Assembly: GCF_015354245.1 (NCBI RefSeq)
Contig: NZ_JADKYZ010000010.1
Span: 170,989-234,988 of the forward strand
Origin: Diaphorobacter caeni
GTDB lineage: Bacteria > Pseudomonadota > Gammaproteobacteria > Burkholderiales > Burkholderiaceae_C
Direction: 5' to 3'
DNA length: 64,000 bases
This document shows, piece by piece, positions 9,746 to 17,768 of the stretch (position 1 is its first letter; every line of letters begins with the position of its first letter). A program made the translations under genes and the position numbers. Under the pieces are notes generated by a model. It had not been told where the DNA came from. It saw nothing but the letters and a program-made list of their open reading frames with translations, and made no database searches.

Positions 9746-9885
9746 GGTGCTTCCTCATTAATGGGATGTTGGTGAATGCACTCTATGAGGCGAGAAACAA
9801 TACGACTTGTTTATGAGCGCCAATTTGTGTTGCTGGCACGGACAACTATGCAGGCGCGAGACTTTTCGGCTTGCGCTACCGACGT
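9746..9885. other. Upstream region of the transporter operon, interrupted by an IS
   Basis: These 140 bases must contain the transporter promoter and ribosome-binding region. They end exactly at the C-run that begins the insertion sequence. The last bases (9878-9885) form half of a palindrome that would be completed by the bases on the far side of the insertion. Confidence 0.5.
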
Positions 9886-9920
9886 CCCCCCGTTTTCAGT
9901 AGCACTGGGCTTTGGAGTCC
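9886..9920. repeat. IS terminal inverted repeat (orfB side)
   Basis: Begins with six C, then shares AGTAGC and TGGAGTCC in the same order and near-identical spacing with the reverse complement of 11040-11075. The intervening bases differ, so the repeat is imperfect. Confidence 0.75.
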
Positions 9921-9924
9921 AGGG

Positions 9925-10758
9925 TTAATTTAACGAGTTTTGCATCAGCTTTTGGGCATGGGCCGCCGGGGTCAGTCCGCCCAGGGACTTTTTCGGGCGT
10001 TCCTCGTTGTATTCGCGACGCCAAGCCTCGACGGTCACACGGGCGTGTGCCATGCTGGTGAACCAGTGCTCGTTCAGACATTCCTCCCTGAATCGGCCAT
10101 TGAACGATTCGATGTATGCGTTCTGGTTGGGCTTGCCCGGCTCGATGAGGAACAACTGAACACCTCTGGCATGAGCCCAGTTCAGCATGGCTCGTCCGCA
10201 GAACTCTTTGCCGTTATCGGTTCGGATCGCTTTGGGCAGGCCCCTTGTGGTTGCGAGTTGATCCAGGATGCGCACCAACTGGTTGCCACCCATCGCCCGC
10301 TCGGCCACGATGGCCACCGCCTCATGGGTTGCATCATCGACCACCGTCAGGTTCTTGATGGTGCGATCTTCGGCCGTTCGATCAAAGACAAAGTCCATCG
10401 ACCACACCTGGTTGGCGGCCATCGGACGTTGCAGGGGGTGACGCTCAGCCAGCGGGATCTTCTTGCGTTTGCGCTTCTTGACCTGCAGACCCGCCTGGGC
10501 ATACAGGCGCTCGACGCGCTTGTGGTTGACGATCTCACCGGCTTGGCGCAGCTTGAGGTAGATCATGCCGGCGCCGTAACGGCGATGGCGTTGTGCCAGG
10601 GCGATGATCTTGTCCTTCAAGGCGCCATTTCGGTCTGCAGAGGGCTCATAACGGTAGGCGCTGGCGCTCATGCCGATGACGCGCAGCGATCGGCGTTCGC
10701 TCAGTCCGCAGCCGACCATGTGGCGCACCAGCTCGCGCCGTGCGGGTGCGCTCACCAC
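9925..10758 (-). CDS. IS3-family transposase OrfB (DDE catalytic part)
   Basis: Carries an HTH_21-like N-terminal part and an rve integrase core. The catalytic acidic residues are visible in MDFVFDR (D), RTDNGKEF (D) and NAYIESFNGRFR (E), with the family K/R after the last E. It is normally made only as a fusion to OrfA by -1 frameshifting; a GTG at 10758 is the first possible independent start. No internal stop, so likely functional. Confidence 0.93.
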   Translation of the reverse strand: MVSAPARRELVRHMVGCGLSERRSLRVIGMSASAYRYEPSADRNGALKDKIIALAQRHRRYGAGMIYLKLRQAGEIVNHKRVERLYAQAGLQVKKRKRKKIPLAERHPLQRPMAANQVWSMDFVFDRTAEDRTIKNLTVVDDATHEAVAIVAERAMGGNQLVRILDQLATTRGLPKAIRTDNGKEFCGRAMLNWAHARGVQLFLIEPGKPNQNAYIESFNGRFREECLNEHWFTSMAHARVTVEAWRREYNEERPKKSLGGLTPAAHAQKLMQNSLN

Positions 10759-11015
10759 TTTTTTCTCAAGGCTTCTTTCGTCACCTCGTTCTCAAGCATT
10801 GACTCGGCCAGCAGCCGCTTGAGGCGAGCGTTTTCAAGCTCGAGTTCCTTCAGGCGCTTGGCGTCCGAGACGCTCATGCCGCCGAACTTGTTGCGCCAGA
10901 GGTAGTAGCTGGCCTCGGAGAAGCCGTGCCGGCGGCACAGCTCTGCCACTGGGAGTACAGACTCCGCTTCCCGCAGAAAGCCAATGATCTGCTCTTCTGT
11001 AAATCTCTTCTTCAC
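10752..11015 (-). CDS. IS3-family transposase OrfA (DNA-binding part)
   Basis: An 87-residue protein with an HTH_Tnp_1 domain (KRFTEEQIIGFLREAE, then AELCRRHGFSEASYYLWR) followed by a leucine-zipper-like helix (ELELENARLKRLLAESMLEN) used for dimerisation. The GTG at 11015 is chosen over upstream in-frame codons because AGGAGA lies six bases before it. It ends EALRKKW, and the AAAAAAG within that end is the frameshift site into orfB. Confidence 0.9.
   Translation of the reverse strand: MKKRFTEEQIIGFLREAESVLPVAELCRRHGFSEASYYLWRNKFGGMSVSDAKRLKELELENARLKRLLAESMLENEVTKEALRKKW
10758..10764 (-). promoter_or_regulatory. Programmed -1 ribosomal frameshift site of the IS
   Basis: The minus strand reads A AAA AAG across the orfA codons AGA-AAA-AAG, the canonical slippery heptamer of IS3-family elements. 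A slip of one base leads into the open orfB frame, giving the OrfAB transposase. Confidence 0.8.
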
Positions 11016-11039
11016 GTCCAATCTCCTGTCTTCGGGATT

Positions 11040-11075
11040 GGACTCCAGGCTCACACGCTACTCAAATCCGGGGGG
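11040..11075. repeat. IS terminal inverted repeat (orfA side)
   Basis: Reverse complement of the other end: six G at 11070-11075, GCTACT at 11057-11062 and GGACTCCA at 11040-11047 mirror CCCCCC, AGTAGC and TGGAGTCC at 9886-9920. Confidence 0.75.
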
Positions 11076-11395
11076 ACGTCGGTCATGCCTGCGGCTGAGG
11101 CTACGGGCAAGGGTGATCGCAGGTTCATTCTGGAGCAGAGATGACAGCCAGGTATTGACTGAGACGGCCATGCGACTGTGCCGGGCTCGCCAACAAGATC
11201 AAGCGGCATCGAATTTGCGGATGGATTTTTTAGATTGCTGCTCGTGCCGGTGGTGGAAGTGGCCCGCACATGCCTAGGTTGTCTCGCCCAGCACAGCGAA
11301 ATGGCGGGTGTGGTCAATTTGAATGGGAAAAGCGCCCCTAGAGTGTTTAAGCACCGGCAGCTAATGCCTCCACCCACAGCAATAGGTGAAAGCCA
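11076..11395. other. Intergenic region between the IS and the amidase gene
   Basis: No convincing gene is seen in these 320 bases. The region should contain the amidase promoter and ends with an AGGTGA ribosome-binding site just before the amidase ATG. Together with 9746-9885 it appears to be one original divergent intergenic region now split by the insertion sequence. Confidence 0.5.
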
Positions 11396-12793
11396 ATGAC
11401 CACAGAACTGCATTATCTCGAATTGCTTGAAATATCGCACCGCATTCATGCGCGTGAACTGTCATCGGTGGAGGCCACTCAGGCGCAGCTAAAACGAATT
11501 GCGCAGCTCGATGGCCGCCTGAAAAGCTATGCGACGGTGACGGCAGAGCTGGCGCTAGCCGAAGCCAGGCGAGCCGACCGCGAGATAGAAGATGGTATCG
11601 TGCGTGGTCCTTTGCATGGTGTTCCCATTGCCGTCAAGGACTTGTGCTGGACGAAGGATGTCACCACCGCCGCAGGCATGACGCTCTACAAAGATTTCAA
11701 GCCGACGGAGGATGCAACGGTTGTTGCGCGGCTGCGGGCCGCGGGGGCGGTTTTGCTCGGCAAGACGCAGATGACCGAAGGCGCGTATGTGGATCACCAT
11801 CCCAGCGTCTCTCCGCCCATCAATCCGTGGAATGCCAACCATTGGCCCGGCGTGTCTTCGAGTGGATCAGGCGTCGCTACGGCCGCAGGCCTGTGCTATG
11901 GCTCACTGGGGAGCGATACCGGGGGCTCCATCCGCTTTCCTGCTGCAGCCAATGGAATCACGGGGATCAAGCCTACATGGGGTCGAGTCAGTCGCTACGG
12001 CACGTTTGAGTTGGCGGCAACCCTCGATCACATTGGGCCTATGGCGCGTAGCGCTGCGGATGCGGGCGCGATGCTTGGAGCTATCGCTGGTGTTGATCCC
12101 AAGGATGCAACGACCAGCCGTGTCGCAGTGCCCGACTATCTGGCTGGTGCCAAGCTCGGCTTGAAAGGCGTACGGGTAGGTGTGGATCGGAAGCTGAATG
12201 CTCAAGGCGTGGATGAACCGACGCAGCAGGTTCTTGCCGGAGTGATCGAGACGGTCAAACTGCTGGGCGGTGAAATTGTCGATGTGAGTGTTCCCGATCC
12301 GACCAAGGCTTTTGAAGACTGGGTTGATCTGTGTGCCATTGAGGTGGCCGTTGCCCACGAAGCCACGTATCCAAAGCACCGGGAAGCCTATGGCCCTTCT
12401 TTGGCGGCACTGATAGATCAGGGGCGGGCAAAGAGCGCCATGGACTACCAGAAGATCGTGCTGCATCGGCATGAGTTTTCAGGCCGGATGCAAGCGTTGT
12501 TCGATACCGTGGATCTGCTTCTGTTTCCAGCAACTGGCGTGGCATCTCCAACGCTGGAGCGGGTTGCCGCTATCGGTGAAGATCAGGAATTGCTAGCTGC
12601 GATGCTGAGTTTCACCTGTCCAATCGACATGACGGGAAGCCCCTCTATCACCTTGCCAGGCGGTTACCCGTCCAATGGAATGCCCGTAGGCTTTCAGTTC
12701 GTAGGCAGGCACTTTGACGAGGCGCTTTTGGTGAGGGCTGGCATGGCCTATCAGAGTGTCACCGACTGGCACCGTGAACATCCATCGTTGTAA
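11396..12793 (+). CDS. Amidase-signature family amidase
   Basis: Hydrolyses a carboxylic amide to acid and ammonia, or acts on a related C-N bond. The 465-residue protein has the amidase-signature triad: Lys81 in GVPIAVKDLCW, cis-Ser154 in GVSSSGSG and nucleophile Ser178 in GSDTGGSIRFPAA. It lacks GatA-specific context (no gatB or gatC nearby), so a catabolic or detoxifying role is more likely than tRNA amidotransfer. It is transcribed divergently from the amide/urea-type transporter, suggesting the transporter delivers its substrate (inference). The start ATG has AGGTGA upstream. Confidence 0.9.
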   Translation: MTTELHYLELLEISHRIHARELSSVEATQAQLKRIAQLDGRLKSYATVTAELALAEARRADREIEDGIVRGPLHGVPIAVKDLCWTKDVTTAAGMTLYKDFKPTEDATVVARLRAAGAVLLGKTQMTEGAYVDHHPSVSPPINPWNANHWPGVSSSGSGVATAAGLCYGSLGSDTGGSIRFPAAANGITGIKPTWGRVSRYGTFELAATLDHIGPMARSAADAGAMLGAIAGVDPKDATTSRVAVPDYLAGAKLGLKGVRVGVDRKLNAQGVDEPTQQVLAGVIETVKLLGGEIVDVSVPDPTKAFEDWVDLCAIEVAVAHEATYPKHREAYGPSLAALIDQGRAKSAMDYQKIVLHRHEFSGRMQALFDTVDLLLFPATGVASPTLERVAAIGEDQELLAAMLSFTCPIDMTGSPSITLPGGYPSNGMPVGFQFVGRHFDEALLVRAGMAYQSVTDWHREHPSL

Positions 12794-12862
12794 TGAAGCC
12801 TTCCATGTGTCCATTAAGGCTAGCCAGCCGACGGATGCGTGGGCATTGTGAATTTGTCTGCT

Positions 12863-15800
12863 ATGCAAACGACTCGTCGAATATCTTCTTTGCTAATCGC
12901 CAACCGCTCCGAGATCGCCATCCGCGTGATGCGCGCCGCTTCGGAGATGAATATCCGCACCGTAGCGATCTACTCGCGCGAGGACCGGCTGGCGCTGCAC
13001 CGTTTCAAGGCGGACGAGAGCTACCTGGTGGGCGAAGGCAAGAAGCCGCTGCAGGCCTACCTGGACATTGACGACATCCTGCGTATCGCCCGCGCCGCCA
13101 AGGTGGACGCCATTCACCCCGGCTACGGCTTCCTATCCGAGAACCCAGAGTTCGCCGAGGCGGTGATCGCCGCCGGCATCGAATGGGTCGGTCCGCGCCC
13201 CGAGGTGATGCGCACGCTGGGCAACAAGGTGGCGGCGCGCCATGCCGCCGTGGCTGCAGGCGTGCCGGTGATGCCGGCCACGCCCCCGCTGCCGTTGGAC
13301 CTGGAGGAATGCCAGCGGCTGGCTGCCGGCATCGGCTACCCCGTGATGCTCAAGGCCAGTTGGGGCGGAGGAGGGCGCGGCATGCGCGTCATCCGCGGTG
13401 AGGCGGAGCTGCCCGAGGCGCTGGCGGCCGCCCGGCGCGAGGCCCTGGCTGCCTTCGGCAACGACGAGGTGTATTTCGAGAAGCTGGTGCAGCGTGCCCG
13501 CCATGTCGAGGTGCAGATCCTCGGCGACCGCCATGGCAACGTGGTGCATTTATTCGAGCGTGACTGCACCGTGCAGCGCCGCAACCAGAAGGTGGTGGAG
13601 CGCGCTCCCGCTCCGTACCTGGACGACGCCCAGCGCCAGGCCCTATGCGACAGCGCTATCAAGCTGATGGCTGCGGTGAACTACACCCACGCCGGCACGG
13701 TCGAGTTCCTGATGGACGCCGACACCGGCCAGTTCTACTTCATCGAGGTCAACCCGCGCATCCAGGTCGAACACACAGTCACCGAGCTGATCACCGGCGT
13801 GGACATCGTCAAGGCCCAGCTGCGCATCAGCGAGGGCGGGCAGATCGGCATCACCGAGGACGCTGAGGGTACCGATGGGCCACGCGCCAGCGGCGTGCCC
13901 GCCCAGGCGCAGATCCGCTTCAACGGAACGGCCGTGCAGTGCCGCATCACCACCGAAGACCCGGAGAACGGCTTCCTGCCCGACTACGGCCGCCTGTCCG
14001 TCTACCGCAGCGCCTCGGGCTTTGGTGTCCGGCTCGATGCCGGCACGGCCTACAGTGGCGCCGTCATCACCCCGTACTACGACTCGCTGCTGGTCAAGGT
14101 CACCGCCTGGGCGCCCACGGCCAAGGAGTCGGTGCAGCGCATGGACCGGGCCCTGCGCGAGTTCCGCATCCGCGGCGTGGCCTCGAACCTGCAGTTCCTC
14201 GAGAACGTGATCAACCACCCCCAGTTCGCCTCCGGTGCCGTGACCACGCGCTTCATCGACACCACGCCCGAGCTGCTGGAGTTCGCCAAGCGGCGCGATC
14301 GCGGCAGCAAGCTGCTGGGCTTCCTGGGCGACATCACCGTCAACGGCAACCCCGAGATGGCAGGGCGCAAGATGCCCGAGCTGCCGTTCCCCAAGCCGGT
14401 GCTGCCTTGCGTGGACCCGAGCGAGCCCATCCCGCCCGGCAGCCGCGACCGCCTCAAGGCGCTCGGCCCCCAGAAGTTCTCCCAGTGGATGCTGGAGCAC
14501 AAGCCGGTCCTGATGACCGACACCACGCTGCGCGACGCGCACCAGTCCCTGTTCGCCACCCGCATGCGCACGGCCGACATGCTGCCCATTGCGCCGTTCT
14601 ATGCACGCGAGCTGCCGCAGTTGTTCTCCCTGGAATGCTGGGGTGGCGCCACCTTTGACGTGGCCATGCGCTTCCTCAAGGAAGATCCCTGGCAGCGCCT
14701 GGCCCAGCTGCGCGAGCGTGTGCCCAACATCCTGTTCCAGATGCTGCTGCGCGGCGCCAATGGCGTGGGCTACACCAGCTATGCGGACAACGTGGTGCAG
14801 TTCTTCGTCCAACAGGCGGCCGCGGCCGGCGTGGACCTGTTCCGGGTCTTTGACGCGCTGAACTGGGTGCGGAACATGCGCGTGTCCATCGATGCCGTGC
14901 TGGAAACCGGTGCACTGTGCGAGGGCGCCATCTGCTACACCGGGGACCTGTTCGATCCTGCCAGAAGCAAGTACAACCTGAAGTACTACGTCGGCATCGC
15001 CAGGGAGCTGCAGCAGGCTGGCGTACACATCCTGGCCATCAAGGACATGGCCGGCATCTGCCGCCCGCGTGCCGTCGCCGCGCTGGTCAAGGCCCTGAAG
15101 GAAGAAACCGGCCTGCCGGTGCACTTCCACACCCACGACACCAGCGGCATCGCCGCCGCCTCGGTGCTGGCGGCTGTCGAAGCGGGTTGTGATGCCGTGG
15201 ATGGTGCGCTCGACGCCATGAGCGGGCTCACGGCCCAGCCCAACCTGTCGTCCATGGCCGCTGCGCTGGCCGGCACTGACCGCGATCCCGGCCTGTCCCA
15301 GCACGCGCTGCACCAGGCCTCGACCTACTTCGAGGGTGTGCGCTGCTTCTACGCCCCGTTCGAGAGCGACATCCGCTCCGGCACCGCCGACGTCTACCGC
15401 CACGAGATGCCGGGCGGCCAATACACCAACCTGCGCGAGCAGGCCCGTGCCATGGGCCTGGAGCACCGCTGGACCGAGGTCTCGCAGGCCTATGCCGATG
15501 TGAACCAGCTGTTCGGTGACATCGTCAAGGTCACGCCGACCTCCAAGGTGGTTGGCGACATGGCCCTGATGATGGTGGCCAATGATCTCTCGCCCGAACA
15601 AGTGGAGGACCCGGCGCACGAGGTGGCTTTCCCCGAGTCGGTCGTGTCGCTGTTCAAGGGTGAACTGGGTTTCCCGCCGGACGGGTTCCCGCAGGAGCTG
15701 TCGCGCAAGGTGCTGAAGGCGGAGCCGCCCGAACCCTACCGTCCTGGCGACCACCTCCCGCCGGTGGACCTGGAAGCCGCCCGCGTGCAGGCAGCGCAGG

Positions 15801-16351
15801 CAGGTGGACTGCCGCTGGAGGAACTGGACGACCAGCAACTGGCCAGCGCGCTGATGTACCCCAAGGTGGCGGCCGACTTCCACCGCCACCTGCAGCAGCA
15901 TGGCGACGTCTCGGTGCTGCCCACGCCCACCTTCTTCTATGGCATGAAGCCGGGCGACGAGGTGGCACTGGAGATCGACCAGGGCAAGACGCTGCTGGTG
16001 AGCCTGCAGACCATCCATGAGGAAGAGGGCGTGGCGAAGGTGCAGTTCGAGATGAACGGCCAGTCGCGCATGACCAGCGTGGCCAGGGCGGGGGCGGCCA
16101 CGGCGGCGCAGCGCGAGACTGCGGAGCCCGGCAACCCGCTGCATGTGGGCGCGCCCATGCCGGGGGCCATCGTGACCGTGGCCGTCACCGCCGGTCAGCA
16201 TGTACAGGCTGGCGCCACGCTGCTGTCGCTGGAGGCGATGAAGATGGAGACCCATATGACAGCCGAACGCGACGGGGTGGTCGAGCGGGTGCTGGTCAGG
16301 CCGGGCGACCGGGCGCAGGCCAAGGATCTGCTGGTGGTGTGGCGATCATGA
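12863..16351 (+). CDS. pyc: Pyruvate carboxylase (single-chain, biotin-dependent)
   Basis: Makes oxaloacetate from pyruvate, bicarbonate and ATP. The 1162-residue chain has the full domain order: biotin carboxylase (residues about 1-450, with glycine-rich KASWGGGGRGMR and FIEVNPRIQVEHTVTE), carboxyltransferase (from about 550, LMTDTTLRDAHQSLFATR, with VHFHTHDTSG metal ligands) and C-terminal biotin carrier (EAMKMETHM, biotinyl Lys near 1127). The ATG at 12863 is preferred; a GTG eight codons upstream is the alternative. Neither has a clear ribosome-binding site. GC content is visibly higher than in the amidase and LysR genes on either side. The LysR gene follows after 25 bp. Confidence 0.95.
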   Translation: MQTTRRISSLLIANRSEIAIRVMRAASEMNIRTVAIYSREDRLALHRFKADESYLVGEGKKPLQAYLDIDDILRIARAAKVDAIHPGYGFLSENPEFAEAVIAAGIEWVGPRPEVMRTLGNKVAARHAAVAAGVPVMPATPPLPLDLEECQRLAAGIGYPVMLKASWGGGGRGMRVIRGEAELPEALAAARREALAAFGNDEVYFEKLVQRARHVEVQILGDRHGNVVHLFERDCTVQRRNQKVVERAPAPYLDDAQRQALCDSAIKLMAAVNYTHAGTVEFLMDADTGQFYFIEVNPRIQVEHTVTELITGVDIVKAQLRISEGGQIGITEDAEGTDGPRASGVPAQAQIRFNGTAVQCRITTEDPENGFLPDYGRLSVYRSASGFGVRLDAGTAYSGAVITPYYDSLLVKVTAWAPTAKESVQRMDRALREFRIRGVASNLQFLENVINHPQFASGAVTTRFIDTTPELLEFAKRRDRGSKLLGFLGDITVNGNPEMAGRKMPELPFPKPVLPCVDPSEPIPPGSRDRLKALGPQKFSQWMLEHKPVLMTDTTLRDAHQSLFATRMRTADMLPIAPFYARELPQLFSLECWGGATFDVAMRFLKEDPWQRLAQLRERVPNILFQMLLRGANGVGYTSYADNVVQFFVQQAAAAGVDLFRVFDALNWVRNMRVSIDAVLETGALCEGAICYTGDLFDPARSKYNLKYYVGIARELQQAGVHILAIKDMAGICRPRAVAALVKALKEETGLPVHFHTHDTSGIAAASVLAAVEAGCDAVDGALDAMSGLTAQPNLSSMAAALAGTDRDPGLSQHALHQASTYFEGVRCFYAPFESDIRSGTADVYRHEMPGGQYTNLREQARAMGLEHRWTEVSQAYADVNQLFGDIVKVTPTSKVVGDMALMMVANDLSPEQVEDPAHEVAFPESVVSLFKGELGFPPDGFPQELSRKVLKAEPPEPYRPGDHLPPVDLEAARVQAAQAGGLPLEELDDQQLASALMYPKVAADFHRHLQQHGDVSVLPTPTFFYGMKPGDEVALEIDQGKTLLVSLQTIHEEEGVAKVQFEMNGQSRMTSVARAGAATAAQRETAEPGNPLHVGAPMPGAIVTVAVTAGQHVQAGATLLSLEAMKMETHMTAERDGVVERVLVRPGDRAQAKDLLVVWRS

Positions 16352-16376
16352 GCGACGTTACAAGGGAGGAGTTGCA

Positions 16377-17291
16377 ATGGAGCTTAGACATTTGCGCTGC
16401 TTTCTTGCAGTGGCCGAAGAACTCCACTTTGGACGCGCAGCGCAGAAGCTGCATATGGATTCCTCTCCTCTTTCACGAGCCATCAAGGAACTGGAAGAGG
16501 AGTTGGGAGTGCAACTCTTCACTCGCACCTCGCGCAGCATCAAACTGAGTCATGCCGGCAAAGCGTTCCTGGAACGGGTGCCGCGTATCTTTGCCGCGCT
16601 GGATCAGGCACGAGATGGTGTCAAATCTGCCACCAATGGCTTTCATGGCCAGTTGCGCATCGCTTTGTCCGACTGCATTACCCCATCGCGCCTGTCCACC
16701 TTGCTGGCGCAATGCCGCGAGGAAGATCCCGAAATCGAAATCCGGCTGTTCGAGGTGCCGTTGAATCAGCAAATCCAGGGGCTGCATGAGGATCTGTACG
16801 ACGTGGGATTTTCCATGGTGGATGCGGCGGGCGACGGCGTCGTGGCGACTACCGCCTGGCAAGACGAATTGATGGTGGCCCTGTCCTCGCGCCACCCGTT
16901 GCTGGAGCACAGGTACATTCCGCTGGATAAGGTACTGGAGCAGCAGTTGGTACTGGGTGATCCCGCCGCTTGCATGGGATATGCCCAGCAAGTGGATCGC
17001 TTCCTGCAAAAGCGCGAGGAGGAACTTCGGATTCGCCAGCGTGTGGCTTCGTTCGACGTGATGATGGTTTTGGTGTCTGCAGGGCTTGCGGTGGGTTTTG
17101 CGGGCGCTGCCCATCTTGCACTCAATCGTGAGCCTGGAGTCAAGGCCCGGCAATTGGCTGGAGACTCCCCTATGTTGACGACTTATTTGCTGCGTCGGGA
17201 TATTGAGCCTTCCTCCGTGTTGGCGCGATTCATCGAACGGGTCGTAACCATCGATTCTGGCAGTGACGGCAATGTCGCTGATAGCTCATAA
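16377..17291 (+). CDS. LysR-family transcriptional regulator
   Basis: A 304-residue regulator with an N-terminal winged HTH (MELRHLRCFLAVAEELHFGR, then AAQKLHMDSSPLSRAIKELE) and a LysR substrate-binding domain. The start has a strong GGGAGGAG site. LysR genes followed by an EexN-like lipoprotein gene and traG are recurrent in Tn4371-family elements, where this gene is sometimes called traR. I therefore assign it tentatively to the conjugation module, although it lies only 25 bp after pyc and could be co-transcribed with it. Direct targets are unknown. Confidence 0.85.
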   Translation: MELRHLRCFLAVAEELHFGRAAQKLHMDSSPLSRAIKELEEELGVQLFTRTSRSIKLSHAGKAFLERVPRIFAALDQARDGVKSATNGFHGQLRIALSDCITPSRLSTLLAQCREEDPEIEIRLFEVPLNQQIQGLHEDLYDVGFSMVDAAGDGVVATTAWQDELMVALSSRHPLLEHRYIPLDKVLEQQLVLGDPAACMGYAQQVDRFLQKREEELRIRQRVASFDVMMVLVSAGLAVGFAGAAHLALNREPGVKARQLAGDSPMLTTYLLRRDIEPSSVLARFIERVVTIDSGSDGNVADSS

Positions 17292-17317
17292 ATTCACGCC
17301 TGGAAAGGATACCCAAC

Positions 17318-17542
17318 ATGAAGATCCTGATGCCCCTTATCGCCGTTGCCTTGACGGCCTGCGGCCCGTCCAAGTCTGTAGATACCGTGGATTCGCTGGT
17401 TGCGAACCCGGAGCGCATCCAGGAAATCCGTCGCCTGTGCACGGAGGATCGTGCCAAGGTCAATGACGAAATTTGCGTTGCTGCTGCGCAGGCGGCCAAG
17501 CGGCGCTTTTACGGCGAACGGCCGGAGCAAAAAGCCCAATAG
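17318..17542 (+). CDS. EexN-like small lipoprotein (putative entry exclusion)
   Basis: A 74-residue lipoprotein: short signal peptide with lipobox LTAC (Cys15), then a soluble region with VDSLVANPERIQEIRRLC and a second conserved cysteine in NDEICVAAAQAAKRRF. This pattern matches the EexN family, which in other elements blocks redundant conjugation into cells that already hold the element. AAGGA precedes the ATG. Position just upstream of traG agrees with Tn4371-like elements. Confidence 0.75.
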   Translation: MKILMPLIAVALTACGPSKSVDTVDSLVANPERIQEIRRLCTEDRAKVNDEICVAAAQAAKRRFYGERPEQKAQ

Positions 17543-17657
17543 TCCGACGTAAGCGCTGCGCGGTCGCATTCCAGCGACATATTGCGCACTGTTACCTCGC
17601 TACGCCGCAGCGCCTCATGGCCTGCGGCATTTTTATTGTCTTTTCCCTGGCAGGAAA

Positions 17658-17676
17658 CATTGCTTTTTCAGCAATG
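17658..17676 (+). promoter_or_regulatory. Hairpin in the traG leader
   Basis: CATTGCT (17658-17664) and AGCAATG (17670-17676) form a perfect seven-base-pair stem with a TTTTC loop, about 90 bases before the traG start. No T-tract follows, so it is not a typical terminator; it may be an operator or an RNA structure controlling tra/trb expression. Confidence 0.35.
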
Positions 17677-17768
17677 AATGCCGCGGTTTTGGCCGTTGAC
17701 CCCTTCTCCCGAAGGCCCTGATCCTGATGCCTGTGGCACGTTGTTGTGCCGTGATCGGGGAGATCGGG

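Larger units (their letters stand above)
9886..11075 (-). mobile_element. IS3-family insertion sequence (IS407-like), apparently intact
   Basis: An element of about 1190 bp with two overlapping genes, orfA and orfB, in different frames, an A6G slippage site and imperfect terminal inverted repeats of 35/36 bp. ACGT flanks both ends (9882-9885 and 11076-11079), consistent with the 4-bp target duplication typical of the IS407 group. Because the flanking bases are themselves palindromic (ACCGACGT...ACGTCGGT), the exact tips could be placed a few bases further out. Confidence 0.85.

Noticed and set aside
9878..9885. IS ends extended outward to ACCGACGT on both sides
   Set aside because: Possible, but the first bases outside (CGCT and CATG) then give no target duplication, whereas the inner placement gives ACGT on both sides.
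13643..16255. 870-codon open frame antisense to pyruvate carboxylase
   Set aside because: It mirrors the high third-position GC of pyc, has no recognisable domain, and pyc itself is intact with all motifs.
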